DNA of 7,011 nucleotides from Emticicia sp031378715 (GCA_031378715.1 JANNEN010000174.1:1-7011); one strand, 5' to 3'. Counted from the first letter of the stretch, positions 1 to 6,710 are shown. Translations and numbers: made by a program. Notes: generated by a model not told the origin, from the letters alone.

Positions 1-118
1 TAACATTCTTACACGCCTTCTTTTTCCGTTATCCTGCCCAATTTTTTCATTAAAGAGCGTTGCTATTTGCAGAAAAAATTGATTGTCTAACGAAAAAATA
101 GCCAGTTTAAGAATGTTA
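1..118. repeat. Nested imperfect palindrome (MITE-like or structured RNA)
   Basis: Three inverted-repeat pairs are nested around one centre. The outer arms TAACATTCTTA (1-11) and TAAGAATGTTA (108-118) are perfect over 11 bp. The middle arms 21-31 and 88-98 pair at 10 of 11 positions. The inner arms CAATTTTTTC (39-48) and GAAAAAATTG (72-81) are perfect over 10 bp. The internal loops between them are symmetric or nearly so (9/9 nt and 7/6 nt), and the apical loop is about 23 nt. No plausible gene lies here. Such an arrangement suits a small non-autonomous palindromic element or a long RNA hairpin. The element starts at the first base of the window, so the outer arm may continue outside it. What it is remains inference. 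Confidence 0.5.
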
Positions 119-145
119 CTTTATTTGTTTCTCATTCCTAAGTAC

Positions 146-176
146 AAAAAAAGCCCATCATAACTGATGGGCTTTT
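146..176 (-). terminator. Intrinsic terminator of the DUF5606 gene
   Basis: An uninterrupted hairpin has arms 149-160 and 165-176, with the GC-rich core GCCCATCA/TGATGGGC and a 4-nt loop. On the minus strand it is followed by a run of seven U (146-152). It begins about 23 nt after the stop codon at 199, as expected for a factor-independent terminator. The opposite side has a shorter T-run (173-176), so it may also stop plus-strand transcription weakly. Confidence 0.85.
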
Positions 177-198
177 GATGAATATATCTTTTGATTGC

Positions 199-741
199 TT
201 ACGCTTTTGCTTTTTTCGCAGGTTTTTTCTTGACTGTATCTGCCTCAACAGCAACTTCGGGAACTTCAACAGCGTTGGGGGCAGTGTCCACTGGGGCAGT
301 GTCCACTGGGGCAACCTCTTCCACCGTTTCAGCTACTGCTGGTACGAATATTTCGGGCATTGATACTGAAAGGATATTGTACCAATTGATGATTTTTTTG
401 ATGTCGGCAGGATAAACCTTGGTGCGGTCGAAATCGGGCGTTATGGTTGCGAATAAATCAAAAATTTGATTGTTTGATGCGGTTTTGAAGTCAAATTCAA
501 CTTTTTCGCCGTTAAGCTCACGGGTTTTCAAGAAAATATCACCAAGCGGCGTTGATTTATTTGGGTCTTCGGTATAAATCGAAATGTCTTTCAGCACCGA
601 TACACGGGCATTTGAACTGACCATTTCTTTTTGTTTTTTCTCATCAAGTGATTCAACGATTACGCCACCACGACCAGGCTTTAAAATTTTATACAAACCA
701 CTTTTCCCAGAAATGTGGGCAATATCTCTTAATAATTCCAT
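199..741 (-). CDS. DUF5606-family protein with low-complexity C-terminal tail
   Basis: A 180-residue cytoplasmic protein with no signal peptide or membrane segment. Residues 1-130 match what I recall of the Bacteroidota DUF5606 family (with its DUF6852-like second part). The marks are an opening 'ISGKSGLYKILKPGRGGVIVESL', a central 'ISIYTED' and 'VYPADIKKIINWYNIL' near 109-124, the most family-typical stretch. The function of this family is not established. Residues 131-168 are an Ala/Pro/Val/Glu-rich linker with two identical PVDTA units. The last ten residues are a basic KKKPAKKAKA tail, resembling histone-like tails and possibly contacting nucleic acid (inference). The ATG at 741 is preceded by an A/T-rich leader typical of Bacteroidota rather than a Shine-Dalgarno. 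The gene lies 164 bp downstream of engB with no clear terminator between them, so read-through from engB is possible. A strong terminator follows it. Confidence 0.85.
   Translation of the reverse strand: MELLRDIAHISGKSGLYKILKPGRGGVIVESLDEKKQKEMVSSNARVSVLKDISIYTEDPNKSTPLGDIFLKTRELNGEKVEFDFKTASNNQIFDLFATITPDFDRTKVYPADIKKIINWYNILSVSMPEIFVPAVAETVEEVAPVDTAPVDTAPNAVEVPEVAVEADTVKKKPAKKAKA
281..310 (-). repeat. 15-bp tandem repeat, two exact copies, in the DUF5606 gene
   Basis: GCAGTGTCCACTGGG occurs twice head to tail, at 281-295 and 296-310. It encodes the repeated PVDTA units (about residues 145-154) of the low-complexity linker. The unit is a multiple of three, so gain or loss of a copy by slippage would keep the frame. 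Confidence 0.9.
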
Positions 742-905
742 TTGAAAAATTTATTGTTTTTTATTTAGTCCACTGTCAATAGACGATAGATGACGTTTTT
801 AATAATTCCACCCAAAAAGTACTTTTGTGCTATATGTAAGTAGTTGACTGTAACTAATCAGCATTAATCATTTTGCATTGCTTACTAACGCTACAAAAGT
901 ACGAA

Positions 906-1517
906 TTATTTTGTAAAAGACGGATTCAACTCTTCGATTGCTTTTAAAAGTTCGTCACGACCCGTGCGGCGTTCGGCCGAAGTGATAAAATATTGCGGGA
1001 TTTTAGTCCAACTCAACAGCATTGTTTTCTTGAACGATTCTACGTTTTGCTCGGCTTTTACACTACCAACTTTATCGGCTTTCGTGAAAACTAAATAGAA
1101 CGGCACGTCTTTTTCGCCCAAGAAGTCAAGAAATTCTAAATCAACTCGTTGCGGCTCGTGCCGAACATCAATCAGCACAAAAACGCACATGAGATTCTCC
1201 CGATTGACCAAGTATTCGCCAATCATTTCGCCCCATTTATCACGCTCACCTTTGGGTGCTTTGGCAAAACCATAGCCTGGCAAATCGACGACATACCATT
1301 TTTTATCTACTTCAAAATGATTGATTAACTGCGTTTTCCCAGGCGTTTGTGAGGTTTTTGCTAAGTTTTTGGTAGCCAAAAGCATATTTATCAATGAAGA
1401 TTTTCCTACGTTTGAGCGACCGATGAAGGCGTACTCGGGCTTTTCGGGTGGTGGACATTTGCGGTAATCAGCCGCACTTGTTACGAATTTAGCTTCGATT
1501 GGTTTTGGGTTTTTCAT
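906..1517 (-). CDS. engB: Ribosome biogenesis GTP-binding protein EngB (YsxC/YihA)
   Basis: A 203-residue cytoplasmic TrmE-Era-EngA-EngB-Septin-like GTPase that takes part in late assembly of the large ribosomal subunit and is usually essential. All G motifs are visible in order: G1 P-loop GRSNVGKSS at 33-41, G2 region SQTPGKTQ at 56-63, G3 DLPGYG at 78-83, G4 TKAD at 145-148, and G5 TSA at 179-181. The 'PGYGFAKAP' run after G3 and the 'KW' near 94 are characteristic of EngB and distinguish it from Era or Der. The length is normal for the family and no residue is missing. The ATG at 1517 gives the usual short N-terminal extension before the P-loop. The gene sits 137 bp after sppA, separated from it by an intrinsic terminator, and appears to have its own promoter. 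Confidence 0.97.
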   Translation of the reverse strand: MKNPKPIEAKFVTSAADYRKCPPPEKPEYAFIGRSNVGKSSLINMLLATKNLAKTSQTPGKTQLINHFEVDKKWYVVDLPGYGFAKAPKGERDKWGEMIGEYLVNRENLMCVFVLIDVRHEPQRVDLEFLDFLGEKDVPFYLVFTKADKVGSVKAEQNVESFKKTMLLSWTKIPQYFITSAERRTGRDELLKAIEELNPSFTK

Positions 1518-1555
1518 GTTTTAAAAAATATTTTTTTCTCGTTTTCGACAAATTA

Positions 1556-1585
1556 CAAATTGAAAACTTGTGCTATGAAAATCAA
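1556..1585 (-). promoter_or_regulatory. Candidate engB promoter (TTG-N19-TCAATTTG)
   Basis: On the minus strand a TTG (1583-1585) is followed after exactly 19 nt by TCAATTTG (1556-1563). This has one mismatch to the Bacteroidota -33/-7 consensus TTG-N19-TAnnTTTG. It would give a leader of roughly 30 nt before the engB ATG. The TTG sits in the U-tract of the upstream terminator. It was found by eye and is unproven. Confidence 0.35.
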
Positions 1586-1627
1586 AAAAGAGAAAGAATT
1601 TCGCACAAATGTACGCATTTCTTTCTC
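1584..1627 (-). terminator. Intrinsic terminator of sppA
   Basis: Read on the minus strand, GAGAAAGAA (1627-1619) pairs perfectly with TTCTTTCTC (1598-1590). An inner stem CGTAC/GTGCG closes a 4-nt loop ATTT, with a 3/3-nt internal loop between the two stems. Six U follow directly (1589-1584). The hairpin starts 28 nt past the sppA stop codon. The outer stem is A/U-rich, so efficiency may be moderate. Confidence 0.7.
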
Positions 1628-1654
1628 CTTTTGTTGATAAAAATATCTATTCAC

Positions 1655-3424
1655 CTACTTTATCTCCAACTCAAATGGCATTCTTGCCTGAATTTTATCT
1701 ATGCTTTGTAAGTTTTTTAGTTGCTTGGCGTACGGAGCAAAATCGCCCAAATAGGCTTTTAGTTTGGCATCTTCTTTATCGTTGCCCACTTTTTCTAAAA
1801 TAGTTTCGATGCTTGATTTTTTGATTGGCAAGTACTTCACTCGGTAGTCACCCGCCTTTAGTTTTGCTTTTTTGGCCGCAATGCTGATGGCGTCGTCAAT
1901 ACCGCCCAGTACATCAACCAAACCGTTGGCTTTGGCTTGGCTACCCGTCCAAACCCGTCCGCTGGCGAGGGTTTTTAATTTCTCAACACTCATGTGGCGA
2001 CCCTTAGCGGCTTTGGCCGTAAAGCTTTCGTAGCCTTTATTTACGCCAGTTTGAATCATATTTTTCTCGGCATCGGTCATGGTGCGAGTGGCCGACGGGA
2101 AGTTTGCGTATTTGTGCGAATTTACGCCATCAAAGGTAACGCCAACTTTCTCGTTCATTAGTTTTTCGATGTTGAATAGGACCCCAAAAATTCCAATCGA
2201 ACCCGTCAGGGTCGTTGGTTGAGCCACAATCGTATCGCAGGCCATTGCCATATAATACCCGCCCGATGCAGCATAATCACCCATTGAAGCAATTACGGGC
2301 TTCACTTTCTTAGTCAATTCAACCTCCCGCCACATCACGTCCGAGGCCAAAGCACTGCCCCCTCCCGAGTTGATTCGTAGCACGATTGCCTTGATTTTTG
2401 AATCTTTGCGGGCTTTTTGGAGTTCCTTCACGATGGTTTCGGAGCCGATTGAGCCATCTTGCCCTTCACCCGAAATAATATCTCCTTCACCCACGATTAC
2501 GGCAATGCGGTTTGCGTTGTCACCTTCTTTTACTAATTTATCAGCTTTTAAATATTTACTGATGCCAATGTACTCGATTTTCTTGTCGGCGGCGTAGCCC
2601 ATTGCGTGGCGGAGGGCGGTTTCAAACTCGTCCCAGTAGCCAGTGTTGGTGATGAGCTTGTATTTTACGGCATCGGTTGGCTCTTGAATCAAGGCGTTAT
2701 TCAAAATATTATTCAATTCTTCCATCGGAATCTTGCGGGCTTGGGCAATATCTCCGTAAAAATTACTGGCCATGTCACTAATAAATGACTGGGTTTGTTC
2801 ACGGTTAGAGTCACTCATTTTTGTTAGAAAAAGTGGTTCAACGGCACTTTTGTAGTCGCCTACTCGGAAGATTTCGGGTTTTACACCAATTTTTTCAAAC
2901 AAACCTTTCATAAACGAGTACTCGGCACTCAAACCATTAAAATCTAAGCCACCCGCAGGGGTCAAGTAACTTTTATCGGCAACTGAGCAAAGATAAATCG
3001 AGCCTTCGGTCATGGTTTCGCCGTAGGAATAAATGAATTTCTTTGATTTTTGGAAATCTAATAAATATCCTCGTACCTCTTTCAGCGTGGCAATGCCTGC
3101 CATTGGATTTTCGGCTTTCAGATAAATGCCTTTGATATTTGGGTCGATTTTGGCGTTTTCGAGTGCCTCCTTTATTTGTGGCAAACTAATCTGACCTGGG
3201 CTATTGCCACCCGACAGAAGTTCGGTGAAAGGATCATCTTCGGCGGCATTTTCTCTGATAACTTGGTTGAGGTCGAGCTTCAATATTGAGTTCGACTCGA
3301 CGGTGGTCTTGGTGTCGGAGCTTGACATGGCACTGCCGATACCTATTAGAAGAAAGAAAATCAAAATCGTGAATAGAAAAATTCCGACAATGGTGGCAAA
3401 AACGTACTTCAAAAATTGTAACAT
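1655..3424 (-). CDS. sppA: Signal peptide peptidase SppA, 67K type
   Basis: A 589-residue membrane-anchored serine protease of family S49 that degrades cleaved signal peptides in the inner membrane. There is one N-terminal membrane segment at about residues 6-32, with the rest periplasmic. The two S49 repeats of the long form are present. The N-terminal repeat carries the general base K192 in GDYKSAVEP. The C-terminal repeat carries the nucleophile S387 in MGDYAASGGYY, followed by the conserved TLTGSIGIFGV (405-415). The dyad is therefore complete. The length is normal for the 67K type, not the short 36K form. I chose the ATG at 3424 because it places the membrane helix at the very N-terminus. 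An upstream in-frame GTG at 3460 would add 12 polar residues and would overlap a TATTTTTG -7-like box (3460-3467). The gene has its own terminator downstream and is separated by 201 bp from the preceding gene, so it is probably monocistronic. Confidence 0.95.
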   Translation of the reverse strand: MLQFLKYVFATIVGIFLFTILIFFLLIGIGSAMSSSDTKTTVESNSILKLDLNQVIRENAAEDDPFTELLSGGNSPGQISLPQIKEALENAKIDPNIKGIYLKAENPMAGIATLKEVRGYLLDFQKSKKFIYSYGETMTEGSIYLCSVADKSYLTPAGGLDFNGLSAEYSFMKGLFEKIGVKPEIFRVGDYKSAVEPLFLTKMSDSNREQTQSFISDMASNFYGDIAQARKIPMEELNNILNNALIQEPTDAVKYKLITNTGYWDEFETALRHAMGYAADKKIEYIGISKYLKADKLVKEGDNANRIAVIVGEGDIISGEGQDGSIGSETIVKELQKARKDSKIKAIVLRINSGGGSALASDVMWREVELTKKVKPVIASMGDYAASGGYYMAMACDTIVAQPTTLTGSIGIFGVLFNIEKLMNEKVGVTFDGVNSHKYANFPSATRTMTDAEKNMIQTGVNKGYESFTAKAAKGRHMSVEKLKTLASGRVWTGSQAKANGLVDVLGGIDDAISIAAKKAKLKAGDYRVKYLPIKKSSIETILEKVGNDKEDAKLKAYLGDFAPYAKQLKNLQSIDKIQARMPFELEIK

Positions 3425-3434
3425 GATACGGTTA

Positions 3435-3498
3435 TAGTTTAGTTTTTTAATCCTTAACACAAAAATATGCGTTGTTGCGGTAATTTAGTTTAGTTTTT
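3435..3498. repeat. 13-bp direct repeat upstream of sppA
   Basis: TAGTTTAGTTTTT occurs exactly at 3435-3447 and again at 3486-3498, 51 bp apart. The copies flank the -7-like box TATTTTTG (minus, 3460-3467), and the first lies in the expected sppA leader 10-23 nt upstream of the ATG. They could be regulatory sites or simply AT-rich coincidence. Confidence 0.4.
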
Positions 3499-3512
3499 GA
3501 TAAAAGGGGATA

Positions 3513-3547
3513 ATGAGTTATGAGCTATGGATTCTGATTTATGAGTT
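3513..3547. repeat. Degenerate heptanucleotide tandem repeat (five units)
   Basis: Five consecutive 7-bp units can be read: ATGAGTT, ATGAGCT, ATGGATT, CTGATTT, ATGAGTT. The first and last are identical and the middle ones have diverged. The array sits between the 740-residue secreted protein gene and sppA, outside any gene. Short intergenic tandem arrays of this type decay and expand by slippage. Confidence 0.55.
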
Positions 3548-3625
3548 GTTGTTTTGCAAAATGTTGCGATGCAAGTATGTGCCTCTTCCGAGCGAAAGTT
3601 GGTAGGGCTTAAATGGGAATCAGAC

Positions 3626-5848
3626 TTATTTTCTCAAATCAATATCTTTGTTCATTTCGATATAAACTTTGTACGGTAATAAATCTATAATATCCTGATA
3701 GACAGTGTTTTGTGTGTGAGTTATGCTCAAATTAAATTTTTTATTAACGGGCAGAATCAATACGTATTCACCCGTTTCGGGGTCGTAGTCGGCCAAATAG
3801 CTTTCTTTGTCGTTATCGGTTTCGGTGGCTTCGATTTGCTGAATATCACTGCCTTCAATCTTGCCTCGTAGCAGCACAACGGGTTTGGGTTGAATGTTGG
3901 CGGGTAGCTTAATTCGGAAAATATCTTCTTTATTGCCAGGGTTATCCGAGGCGGTGTAGGCGTACTCGCCCGAAGCGGTTAAGCTGAAGTAGCTGTCCCA
4001 GTTTTTGGTGTTTATTTTTGGCCCCAAATTAACGGGTTTCGTCCAGCGTAGCCACGTTTCGTCTAAGCGTTCGGTCATAAAAATATCGGTTTTCCCGTAG
4101 CCCGAGTGTCCATCACTCGAAAAATAAAGCGTTCGGTTATCAGCCGCCACAAACGGGGCCGCTTCGCCAAATAGCGTATTGATGTCTTTGCCCATGTTTA
4201 CGGGTTTCGACCAAGTACCATCTTCTTTCAAAAACGATACGTACAGGTCTTTGTCACCTAAAGTATCATTTTTCTTGATAGACATGAGTAGCACTTTTCG
4301 GTTGGGGGCAATCGAAAACTCGGTGTAAGAACTGGCATTAGAATAATCCTCAATTTTCACTTCGGCAGGGAAACTCCAACCTTCTTTTGTGCGTTTGGAG
4401 GTCGAAAGCCCCCGCTTGAATGTCCCGTCGGGTTTATAAACATTGAGCAAATAAAGCGTTTTGGCATTGGGCGAAACCATCGAAACAGCGTTATTTTCGT
4501 CCGTATTGATGGGCGAGCCGATATTGGTAGGCTTCTGCCAGTCTTTATTGCCCATCGTAGCCACCCAAATATCTTGGTTTTTAAACCGACCAGTATTTCC
4601 TTCATGAAACTGGCGGGTAAAAAACAAGGTTTTGCCATCAAGCGAAATAATCGGGCAAACTTCCCCCGCCTTTGAATTAACGAACTTGTTAATGCTTTCT
4701 CTCCGTACTTCGTCACCTGGAATGCGTGCTATTTCATTAATTTGGGCAAATTCGTTGGCAATACCAATGGCATCAATTTGCGGCACTTGGATATTTTCCT
4801 TAAATACAGCATCAATAACCAGCCGAATGGCCGAAACTTTATAGGTCGTCGGCTTGTCCAAACTTAAATGCCAAAGGGTTTGGTATTCTTTCAAAGCTAC
4901 CCCGTTGTCATTCCAATCGAAGGTTTCTTTCACAACATCATTCGAATCAAGTAACTCAATATTATAAAAACCATAATTGCTGATATTTTTGAAAACAAAC
5001 ACATCACTCACCGTTTGTGGGGTTGAATAGCCCACTTTCACCCATTCTTTTGGGGACTCATACTTGGGTTGCCACGACGAAATGATGTTTGTGGTGCGAA
5101 AAAAAATCGGTTTGCCCAAAACGTATTTTGCCAAAGCGTTTCTGCCCGACGAAGCCGTGGCTCGTTCTTCGGCCCATTGTATCTCAAATTTTGAGAGATA
5201 ATCAATCATTGACCGATTGATTACCGTATCGACGGGGATATTATCTATTTGAGGATTTTTGGAAATAATCAGGTTTGGATATTTGTTTGGATTAAACAGA
5301 CGGCTACAATACATATATGAAAGGTACTCAATATCCTTAATTTTTTGGTCGGCTACCAAGCCAATGGCATCAATTTGGCAGGTGTGGGCTTCCAAATAAT
5401 TCAAATCCAGCACAATTTCTACGTCTTTAATTTTGAAGTTTTGGGGAGTGTCAATACCCAAATACTCGTCATAGTTGTACCTAATAATTGCCCTTGGTTC
5501 GGAAGAATAGATGTATCTTTTACTACCCAATGAATCAAAAACGATAACATTTTTAATAGCTCCCGAAAAGTAATTTTGAGCAATAACGAGTTGCTGGGCT
5601 TGGGTGGCGGTTGCGAAACGCACCCTTACAGCCTGAATATTATCGGTTTTCTTGAAAGAAAGTGCAAACGTACAAGCACTATCCGACAATATTCCCAAGG
5701 TATTCGGCTTACCCAGAATTTGGTCATAGTTAGCGATTTTCTCAGCCGATAAATTACTCGTAAACAGCACTTCATTAGCCCATTCGGCCTTTACTTGGGC
5801 GTTAGTAATGTGTGAAATAAAAAGTAAAAGAAACAAAACTTTTTTCAT
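3626..5848 (-). CDS. Secreted PD40 beta-propeller protein with tandem N-terminal domains, no OmpA domain
   Basis: A 740-residue exported protein. Residues 1-17 form a signal peptide (MKK, a hydrophobic run, then TNA before Q18), so it is probably periplasmic or at the outer membrane. Two related domains follow, at about 22-165 and 224-364. Each opens with W-A (W23, W225), contains LGKP (45-48, 244-247) and ends in QIDAIG (158-163, 357-362). The LGKP-to-QIDAIG distance is 113 residues in both. They resemble the galactose-binding-like module found before propellers in Cytophagales OmpA-family proteins. Residues 394-647 form a PD40 (WD40-like) propeller of about five blades. The W-x-K-P-x-N-x-G-x-x-INT motif appears at 437-449, 546-558 and 602-614, and a classic TLYFSSDGHSGYGKTDIF lies at 573-590. 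Residues 655-722 look like a carboxypeptidase-regulatory domain (DYDPETGEYVLILPVNKKF). Many relatives continue into an OmpA peptidoglycan-binding domain, but this one stops at 740. It follows the lipoprotein gene by 46 bp, probably in one operon. The function is unknown. Confidence 0.85.
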   Translation of the reverse strand: MKKVLFLLLFISHITNAQVKAEWANEVLFTSNLSAEKIANYDQILGKPNTLGILSDSACTFALSFKKTDNIQAVRVRFATATQAQQLVIAQNYFSGAIKNVIVFDSLGSKRYIYSSEPRAIIRYNYDEYLGIDTPQNFKIKDVEIVLDLNYLEAHTCQIDAIGLVADQKIKDIEYLSYMYCSRLFNPNKYPNLIISKNPQIDNIPVDTVINRSMIDYLSKFEIQWAEERATASSGRNALAKYVLGKPIFFRTTNIISSWQPKYESPKEWVKVGYSTPQTVSDVFVFKNISNYGFYNIELLDSNDVVKETFDWNDNGVALKEYQTLWHLSLDKPTTYKVSAIRLVIDAVFKENIQVPQIDAIGIANEFAQINEIARIPGDEVRRESINKFVNSKAGEVCPIISLDGKTLFFTRQFHEGNTGRFKNQDIWVATMGNKDWQKPTNIGSPINTDENNAVSMVSPNAKTLYLLNVYKPDGTFKRGLSTSKRTKEGWSFPAEVKIEDYSNASSYTEFSIAPNRKVLLMSIKKNDTLGDKDLYVSFLKEDGTWSKPVNMGKDINTLFGEAAPFVAADNRTLYFSSDGHSGYGKTDIFMTERLDETWLRWTKPVNLGPKINTKNWDSYFSLTASGEYAYTASDNPGNKEDIFRIKLPANIQPKPVVLLRGKIEGSDIQQIEATETDNDKESYLADYDPETGEYVLILPVNKKFNLSITHTQNTVYQDIIDLLPYKVYIEMNKDIDLRK

Positions 5849-5894
5849 AAATACTCGTGCATAAATAACTTATAATCAATGCTTTATTGTTACT

Positions 5895-6575
5895 TCAAGA
5901 ACTATGACTGCTGCGGCTCGAACCACCAAAAAAGCCACTGCGTCCGCCCGCTGGGCGAGCTACCATGGTACGTGAACTACCAATATTTTGCTGAATTTGG
6001 TTCGACCGATTGAACGCCCCCGACGTAGCGTAATACATCATCAGCATGCCCATTCCGCCCGAGTGACTTCTGTGGTAGCGGCGAGAGGTATCAGCCTTGG
6101 TGGTTTTGTTGGCTTGTTGCGAAACACCTTTAACATCGGGACGGTAGTTGGCGTAGCTCGGACTCACGGTTTGGGCCAAGAGATAGCCCATGCCGCCAAA
6201 AAGTAGGGCGTTTGAGAGGTTGCTACTCTCGCCAATCGTGGCGGGGTTGGTTTTTACTTCGTTGTCAATCAGACCCTGCACAACTTTGGGTGAAAGGCTG
6301 TCTTTCTTACCATCAAGATAACTTACAATTGCCACCGAACTATCAACGGGAACTTCGCTTTCGTCAGTAATTTTAAAAACGCCCTTCGAGGTTTCACTTA
6401 CGAAGGTTTTTACGCCTTTTGTGTAAACCTCTTCGTATTCGTAATCTGATTCTTCGGAGCTACTGCCGCAGCTTTGCAAAGCCATACCGTTACCCAAAAT
6501 CGTGAGGGCAATCGTGCTGCCGATGGTAATATCTTTTACTTTTTTGATGAAAGATTTCTTGCTAATTGGTGTCAT
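5895..6575 (-). CDS. UPF0323/YgiB-like lipoprotein
   Basis: A 226-residue predicted lipoprotein. Basic residues at 6-14, a hydrophobic stretch at about 16-33 and the lipobox L-Q-S-C36 form a type II signal peptide. The mature N-terminus is Ser-rich and then acidic (EESDYEYEE at 41-49). Residues 54-108 (KGVKTFVSETSKG to GLIDNEVK) follow the order I recall for UPF0323 lipoproteins of Helicobacter and Campylobacter. The same order continues with a Gly/hydrophobic stretch at 122-136 and the closing GRSGFFGGSSRSSHSS (211-226), which matches their typical SGFFG-S-rich tail. The match is from memory and not computed. The ATG at 6575 is preferred because the alternative TTG at 6665 would bury the lipoprotein signal behind 30 unrelated residues. 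Related genes elsewhere often sit beside a glutathionylspermidine-synthase-like ATP-grasp gene. None is seen here, and the partner is a PD40 protein 46 bp downstream. The function is unknown. Confidence 0.75.
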   Translation of the reverse strand: MTPISKKSFIKKVKDITIGSTIALTILGNGMALQSCGSSSEESDYEYEEVYTKGVKTFVSETSKGVFKITDESEVPVDSSVAIVSYLDGKKDSLSPKVVQGLIDNEVKTNPATIGESSNLSNALLFGGMGYLLAQTVSPSYANYRPDVKGVSQQANKTTKADTSRRYHRSHSGGMGMLMMYYATSGAFNRSNQIQQNIGSSRTMVARPAGGRSGFFGGSSRSSHSS

Positions 6576-6630
6576 TGGTCGATGATTTAAAAATACGGTT
6601 ATTAAAAAACTATTTATTAACACTGGTTGT

Positions 6631-6653
6631 AAGGGTTTATCATATAAACCCTT
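6631..6653 (-). promoter_or_regulatory. Perfect 10-bp stem-loop in the lipoprotein gene leader
   Basis: AAGGGTTTAT (6631-6640) and ATAAACCCTT (6644-6653) are exact inverted repeats around a 3-nt centre. On the minus strand the hairpin lies about 56 nt upstream of the lipoprotein ATG. It is preceded by an A-run and not followed by a T-run, so it is not a terminator in that direction. It could be a leader RNA hairpin or a protein-binding operator. On the plus strand it is followed by TTT, which would suit a weak terminator, but no plus-strand gene precedes it. Confidence 0.55.
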
Positions 6654-6710
6654 TTTGTAGAACAAAGATTATTAATCGAACTTGTCTTTTCAGAACACTG
6701 CGAACGAAGA

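Noticed and set aside
1606..1613. TACATTTG on the minus strand, a perfect TAnnTTTG match, as the engB -7 box.
   Set aside because: It forms the loop region of the sppA terminator and has no TTG 19 nt upstream. The TTG-N19-TCAATTTG candidate downstream fits better.
1499..1803. Plus-strand open frames of 60-70 codons across the engB-sppA junction.
   Set aside because: They overlap the start of engB and the end of sppA in antisense, cover the terminator, and show no domain or start context.
3425..3460. A GTG start for sppA at 3460, adding 12 residues.
   Set aside because: It would place polar, basic residues before the membrane segment and overlap a -7-like box. The ATG at 3424 gives the family-typical N-terminus.
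3461..3625. A possible frameshifted OmpA domain remnant after the 740-residue protein.
   Set aside because: Reading past the stop in all minus-strand frames gives only low-complexity peptides derived from the heptad repeats, without OmpA motifs.
4357..4716. A 119-codon open frame on the minus strand within the propeller gene in another frame.
   Set aside because: It lies entirely inside the well-supported PD40 coding frame, and its translation shows no recognisable domain or membrane/signal feature.
6576..6665. A TTG start for the lipoprotein gene at 6665, adding 30 residues.
   Set aside because: The extension runs through the leader stem-loop and would bury the type II signal peptide. The ATG at 6575 fits the lipobox at C36.
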